A DNA stretch of 64,000 nucleotides from Phycisphaerae bacterium (lineage in GTDB: Bacteria > Planctomycetota > Phycisphaerae > UBA1845 > Fen-1342). The stretch spans positions 1 to 64,000 of the forward strand of contig JANQNU010000013.1 in assembly GCA_028279405.1 (NCBI GenBank). The letters are read 5' to 3'. The notes under the pieces were generated by a model that worked only from the letters and a program-made list of their open reading frames with translations, was not told where the DNA came from and made no database searches. The position numbers were made by a program, and so were the translations under genes. Numbering within the stretch: the stretch's first letter is position 1; each line of letters starts with the position of its first letter. Shown here piece by piece: positions 60,611 to 64,000 of the stretch.

Positions 60611-62470
60611 GTGACGCAACAAAACGCCGAGCGTCCTATCCCGACGCTCCCAAAAAACGCAATTCAGGTCCGGTTAGAGGCGGTCGGTCTGGAAGAAACC
60701 GCCCCGCACAGGATCGCCAAGCCGGTGACGGTTATCGGCAGTCGACGAGACTGTGACTACACTCTCGTTCACCCAGACGTTTCGCGGGTGCATTGCACGA
60801 TCGTGCACACCGGCGCAGCCGTCTTTGTGTGCGACCTGCGCAGTCGTTGTGGTACGTACGTCAACAACACGTTTGCGAACGTCACGGAGCTGATCCCCAA
60901 GGTCAAGCTGCGCGTCGGGCCAATTCCGATCAACGTGCACTTCGAAACGTCGGATTCGCTCGTCAGTTCCTGGCGCGCAGCGCAGGCTGAGCGCCAGTTG
61001 ACGCTGGGCGGGACCCTCGGGACGCACGTGTTACAATCGACCGCGGCAGTGATCGGACGTCGCCAGACCTGCGACGTCGTGGTCGATACGCCGGAAACGT
61101 CGCTGGCGCATACGTTGATCTTCTTCCTGCAGGGTGCACCCGTACTTTTCGATCTCGGCAGTCGCTCGGGCACGTACCTGAACGGGAGTCGGATCGACTT
61201 TTCATGGCTCCTCGATGGCGACGAGCTCAACATCGGTGGCGTCACGATGAGCGTCGCCTGGAAGGGGCCCGTGGGGTTCGACCCGAATGCCGCGAGTGCG
61301 CCCGCGTCCTCTGAACCAAAACCCGCCAAACAACCCGCGGCACGACCGTCGGGGCAGCCCCGTGCGAGCGCGCCGCCGGCTACGACGCCGCGATCTGCGA
61401 ACTCTCGCGCGAGCGTGCCGTCCGCTGAGGCCCAGGCTGCCGAGTCGGTCCCGGCGTCCCGACCAGCGGCTCCTGCGCGCCCCGTCCCCAAAGTGGCCGC
61501 AACGTCCGCGCCGGTGCCCCCGGCCACCCCGTCGGCACCCCCAAAGACCGCTGACGCCGCCCAAACCGCGTCCAATTCCGGCAAACCAAAGCCCACCGCG
61601 GAGCCTGTCGCGCCGCCAACGAAATCCGCTGCCGGTGAGCCAGCCACCGCCGCTGGGACGACCCCGTCCAACAAGACCAAGGCGGCGGCCACGGAGACGA
61701 AATCCGCGCTGCAATCGCTCAAAGAGAGGCTTTTCGGGCCACGAACCGCGAACTCCGAGCCGGCAATGGTGTCGACCGATGCCGCCACCAATGAACGTCC
61801 GCGCGAGGACTCGCGCGAGGCCGAGATCCGGCGCCGTGAAGAGCAGGTCAGCAGCCGACTAGAGGCCATCCAGCGTCAGGAGGCGCAATGGAAGCGGATC
61901 GCTGACGAGCTGAATACGCGCTCACAGACGTTGCTACAGCACGAACAAGCGTTGGAGGCCGCCCGTGTTGAGCTACAGGCGCTCGAGAACGAGTTGAAAA
62001 CGCGCGCCGCGCGCCTCGAAAGAGCGGAGGCCAAGACCACGACCGAAACCAATGAGTACTGGCGGTTGCGCGAGATTCTTGACTCGGATCGCAGCGAGTT
62101 CGACGAGCGACTCAGCGCCTACGAGGAGAAGTTAGGCGAGCTGGGGCAGCGGGAGGCCCGAGTTGCTGCGCGCGAGGACGAGCTGAATTTGCGCGAGGCG
62201 GGCATTGCCGAGCGCGAAGCCGCCCAAGCGTCAGCCGCCGAACAACTTGACGCGCTGCGTGACTCCATACTCCAGGCGATCGGCGTAGTAAACAGCGATC
62301 TCTCGAAAGCGTTCCCGGAGGGCTTCGTCGGGCCCCAGCCGCGGAAACCCCTTGAGCTTGCCGCAGGCGCCAAGCTGGACGAACTGCGGAAGCTGGCTCC
62401 CGTCGATCTTGCTACCAGTCGCAGTAATCCAGGCATGAATGTGCGCGGCCAACAGATTCCGGTCCAGTGA
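60611..62470 (+). CDS. Double FHA-domain protein with proline-rich linker and coiled coil
   Basis: 619 residues from GTG with GGAGG ahead. FHA1 at about 15-105 keeps the phosphothreonine-binding signature (IGSRRDCDYTL, SRVHCTI, RCGTYVNN). FHA2 at about 130-215 keeps GRR and SGTYLNG but has SLAH in place of S-R-x-H, so its binding site may be weak. About 220-385 is Pro/Ala/Lys-rich and unstructured. About 395-560 is a Glu/Arg/Gln coiled coil (RRREEQVSSRLEAIQRQEAQ). Likely a scaffold reading Thr-phosphorylation from kinases such as those in this window. No membrane helix. Confidence 0.85.
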   Translation: MTQQNAERPIPTLPKNAIQVRLEAVGLEETAPHRIAKPVTVIGSRRDCDYTLVHPDVSRVHCTIVHTGAAVFVCDLRSRCGTYVNNTFANVTELIPKVKLRVGPIPINVHFETSDSLVSSWRAAQAERQLTLGGTLGTHVLQSTAAVIGRRQTCDVVVDTPETSLAHTLIFFLQGAPVLFDLGSRSGTYLNGSRIDFSWLLDGDELNIGGVTMSVAWKGPVGFDPNAASAPASSEPKPAKQPAARPSGQPRASAPPATTPRSANSRASVPSAEAQAAESVPASRPAAPARPVPKVAATSAPVPPATPSAPPKTADAAQTASNSGKPKPTAEPVAPPTKSAAGEPATAAGTTPSNKTKAAATETKSALQSLKERLFGPRTANSEPAMVSTDAATNERPREDSREAEIRRREEQVSSRLEAIQRQEAQWKRIADELNTRSQTLLQHEQALEAARVELQALENELKTRAARLERAEAKTTTETNEYWRLREILDSDRSEFDERLSAYEEKLGELGQREARVAAREDELNLREAGIAEREAAQASAAEQLDALRDSILQAIGVVNSDLSKAFPEGFVGPQPRKPLELAAGAKLDELRKLAPVDLATSRSNPGMNVRGQQIPVQ

Positions 62471-62480
62471 TCGGGCTCGG

Positions 62481-62804
62481 TCAGTCGCTCAACCCGGACT
62501 TGGCGGCCTGGACCAGATCGCTGAGTTGTTGCACCCAGGTGTCGAACTGACCGTCACTCTGGTTGCGGAACGCGTTCTCCATCTCGGCGCCGATGCTGCT
62601 GATATCGGGGTATCCGTACGAACCGCCGGCACCCTTCAGCCGATGCGCCAACATCGCGAGTTGCTCCCAATCCGTGGCGGCGTGGGCTTGTCGAAGTTCC
62701 TTGAGACGTTCGTCGAGACTGTCAACAAATTCCTCGACGATGTCGCGCATGTCCTCGTCTTCTTCGATCAGCTGCGAGATCAGTTTTTCCGGTATGGCGC
62801 CCAT
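62481..62804 (-). CDS. Hpt (histidine phosphotransfer) domain protein
   Basis: 107 residues, a stand-alone Hpt four-helix bundle. The phosphoacceptor His is in LAHRLKGAGGSYGYPDISSI (His near residue 54). GAGGAG lies ahead of the ATG. Such proteins relay phosphate between a hybrid histidine kinase and a response regulator; neither is in the window. Convergent with the FHA gene (10 bases between) and divergent from glmS. Confidence 0.9.
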   Translation of the reverse strand: MGAIPEKLISQLIEEDEDMRDIVEEFVDSLDERLKELRQAHAATDWEQLAMLAHRLKGAGGSYGYPDISSIGAEMENAFRNQSDGQFDTWVQQLSDLVQAAKSGLSD

Positions 62805-62838
62805 GCGAACTCCTCGAATACAGGTCCGATATTGCTTG

Positions 62839-62870
62839 GCACGCCGCGGGGTTTCGATTTCGCGGCGTGC
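62839..62870. promoter_or_regulatory. Strong hairpin upstream of glmS
   Basis: Perfect 10-bp stem GCACGCCGCG (62839-62848) / CGCGGCGTGC (62861-62870) with a 12-base loop, in the divergent region between the Hpt and glmS genes. Possible leader structure or attenuator for glmS. Confidence 0.5.
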
Positions 62871-62886
62871 GGTGATGTTTCATCGG

Positions 62887-62910
62887 CGGCTCGGGCGGAT
62901 GCCTGAGCCG
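62887..62910. promoter_or_regulatory. Second hairpin upstream of glmS
   Basis: CGGCTCGGGC (62887-62896) / GCCTGAGCCG (62901-62910), 10 bp with one G-T wobble and a GGAT loop, 16 bases after the first hairpin. Together they could be a structured 5' UTR. Confidence 0.5.
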
Positions 62911-63073
62911 ATAGGAAGAAAATGGCCCCGGTGCAGGCGAGAGGCTCCCCGTCGGGGTCTGATAAGGCTAGGATTGTGAGGATTATCGCGGCGGCATCCT
63001 GAACCCGGCGCGTTCGTCCAGCGTACGGGACAACAACGTCGGACCCCGTCGACAACTCGAGGAGATCATTTCA

Positions 63074-64000
63074 TGTGTGGAATCGTCGCGTACATCGGCC
63101 AGCAGGAGGCAACCCCGATCCTGACCGAAGGGTTGAAGCGCCTCGAGTATCGGGGGTATGACTCGGCCGGCCTGGCAGTCATCCGTGACGGAAAGCTCAC
63201 GATCCGACGGGCTGTAGGGCGAATCTCCGCACTGGAGGAGCGTCTCGACAACGAGGTTCAGCAGGCTCAGGTCGGCATCGCTCACACCCGCTGGGCCACC
63301 CACGGCGCCCCCACCGAGGACAACGCGCATCCGCATCGCGACGCCACCGGCAAGCTTGCGCTCGTCCACAACGGGATCATCGAAAACTACCGCGTGCTGA
63401 GCCAGTACTTGAAGACGCAGGGTATCGAGCTGGAGACAGACACCGATACGGAAGTGCTCGCGAAACTCGTGGGTCACCTGTACGAGGGAAGTCTCGAGGA
63501 CGCTGTTCGCGAGGCGCTGCGCGAGGTCCGGGGAACATTCGGCATCGCCGCCGTGCATACGGACGAACCGGGGGTGATCGTGGCCGCACGGCGCGGCAGC
63601 CCGTTGATCGTCGGCGTCGGCCAGGACGAGTTCATCATTGCCTCCGACGCGGCCGCAATCATCCAGCACACCTCGCAAGTAATCTACCTTTCGGACAACG
63701 AGATCGCCGTCGTCGGCGATGGCGGCTTCCGCAGCACGACGCTCGAAGCGGCCCCCGTTTCGAAGGAGGTCGAGGAGATCGAATGGACGCTGGAGCAGCT
63801 CGAGTTGGGCGGCCACCAGCACTTCATGATCAAGGAGATTTGCGAGCAGCCGGAGTCGATCCGGAACGCGATGCGCGGGCGACTGGACCTCGACGCGAGC
63901 CGCATCGTGCTCGGCGGGCTGGCCAACGTGACGCGCGAGCTGACGCGCACCAAGCGGATCATCCTGACTGCGTGCGGGACCGCCTGGCACGCCGGCATGA
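63074..64000 (+). CDS. glmS: Glutamine--fructose-6-phosphate aminotransferase, 5' part
   Basis: The first 309 residues are seen; the gene runs off the window. The N-terminal glutaminase begins with the nucleophile Cys (MCGIVAYIG) and has HTRWATHGAPT and HNGIIENYRVL. The sugar isomerase (SIS) domain begins near IILTACGTAWHAG at the window end. It makes glucosamine 6-phosphate from fructose 6-phosphate and glutamine, the first step towards UDP-GlcNAc for cell-wall and envelope polymers. ATG 63074 has GAGGAG ahead. Two hairpins upstream may regulate it; no glmS-ribozyme core was recognised. Confidence 0.97.

Noticed and set aside
62805-63073. glmS ribozyme
   Set aside because: The hairpins are present but the conserved ribozyme core sequence and layout were not recognised.

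Overview
High-GC bacterial chromosome segment, most likely from a Planctomycetota lineage (Phycisphaerae-like). The reasons are the PEP-CTERM-like tail of the first partial protein, secreted YadA-head/S74-type surface proteins that share an LTSEWTYQG N-terminal motif, ECF sigma factors paired with large Ser/Thr kinase-TPR proteins, and a tyrosine integrase whose C-terminus is encoded antisense to a tRNA. The taxonomic call is inference; there is no rRNA in the window.

Layout. 0-6 kb: end of a PEP-CTERM-like secreted protein, a tiny signal-peptide ORF, then a TetR regulator divergent from a membrane-fusion protein/RND pump pair with a palindromic operator between them. 6-19.2 kb: a surface-protein region with two secreted proteins on the minus strand, an ECF sigma/Ser-Thr kinase pair, two tandem paralogous secreted proteins with duplicated leaders, and a beta/gamma-crystallin-like secreted protein. 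19.9-27.2 kb: a heavy-metal RND efflux operon (His-rich protein, TolC-like, CusB-like, CusA-like, His-rich lipoprotein). 27.3-33 kb: a kinase with an anti-sigma-like zinc motif overlapping an ECF sigma gene, a secreted protein of unknown function and a DtxR/MntR-type regulator. 33-45 kb: a tightly overlapping type II secretion/type IV pilus-like operon (two pseudopilins, PilM/GspL-like, GspM-like, PilT-like, a PilZ-GspE fusion, GspF, secretin, TPR lipoprotein, small lipoprotein).

45.2-60.4 kb is an accretion zone for integrative elements. A 45-bp direct repeat (44/45 identical) lies at 45195-45239 and 60299-60343. The right copy runs into the 3' end of a minus-strand tRNA-Val(GAC) and into the 3' end of an intact tyrosine integrase gene. 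Between the copies are a TetR-controlled cargo operon (AhpD-like protein, exported haloalkane dehalogenase, MRJP-like/cupin fusion, thioredoxin-like protein, SDR, ThuA-like protein), small phage-like genes, a module of AlpA-like HTH, replication protein and DnaC-like ATPase, a truncated second integrase copy, and a class II fructose-bisphosphate aldolase whose 3' end is fused to that truncated integrase. A further relic of the integrase 3' end lies at 27270-27342, so these elements have visited this chromosome repeatedly.

60.6 kb to the end: a double-FHA coiled-coil protein, an Hpt phosphotransfer protein and the 5' part of glmS. Several operons show translational coupling through ATGA, GTGA or TTGA overlaps. 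Strong hairpins mark some gene ends. The duplicated leaders of the two paralogous surface proteins carry an RNA hairpin with a compensatory base-pair change.
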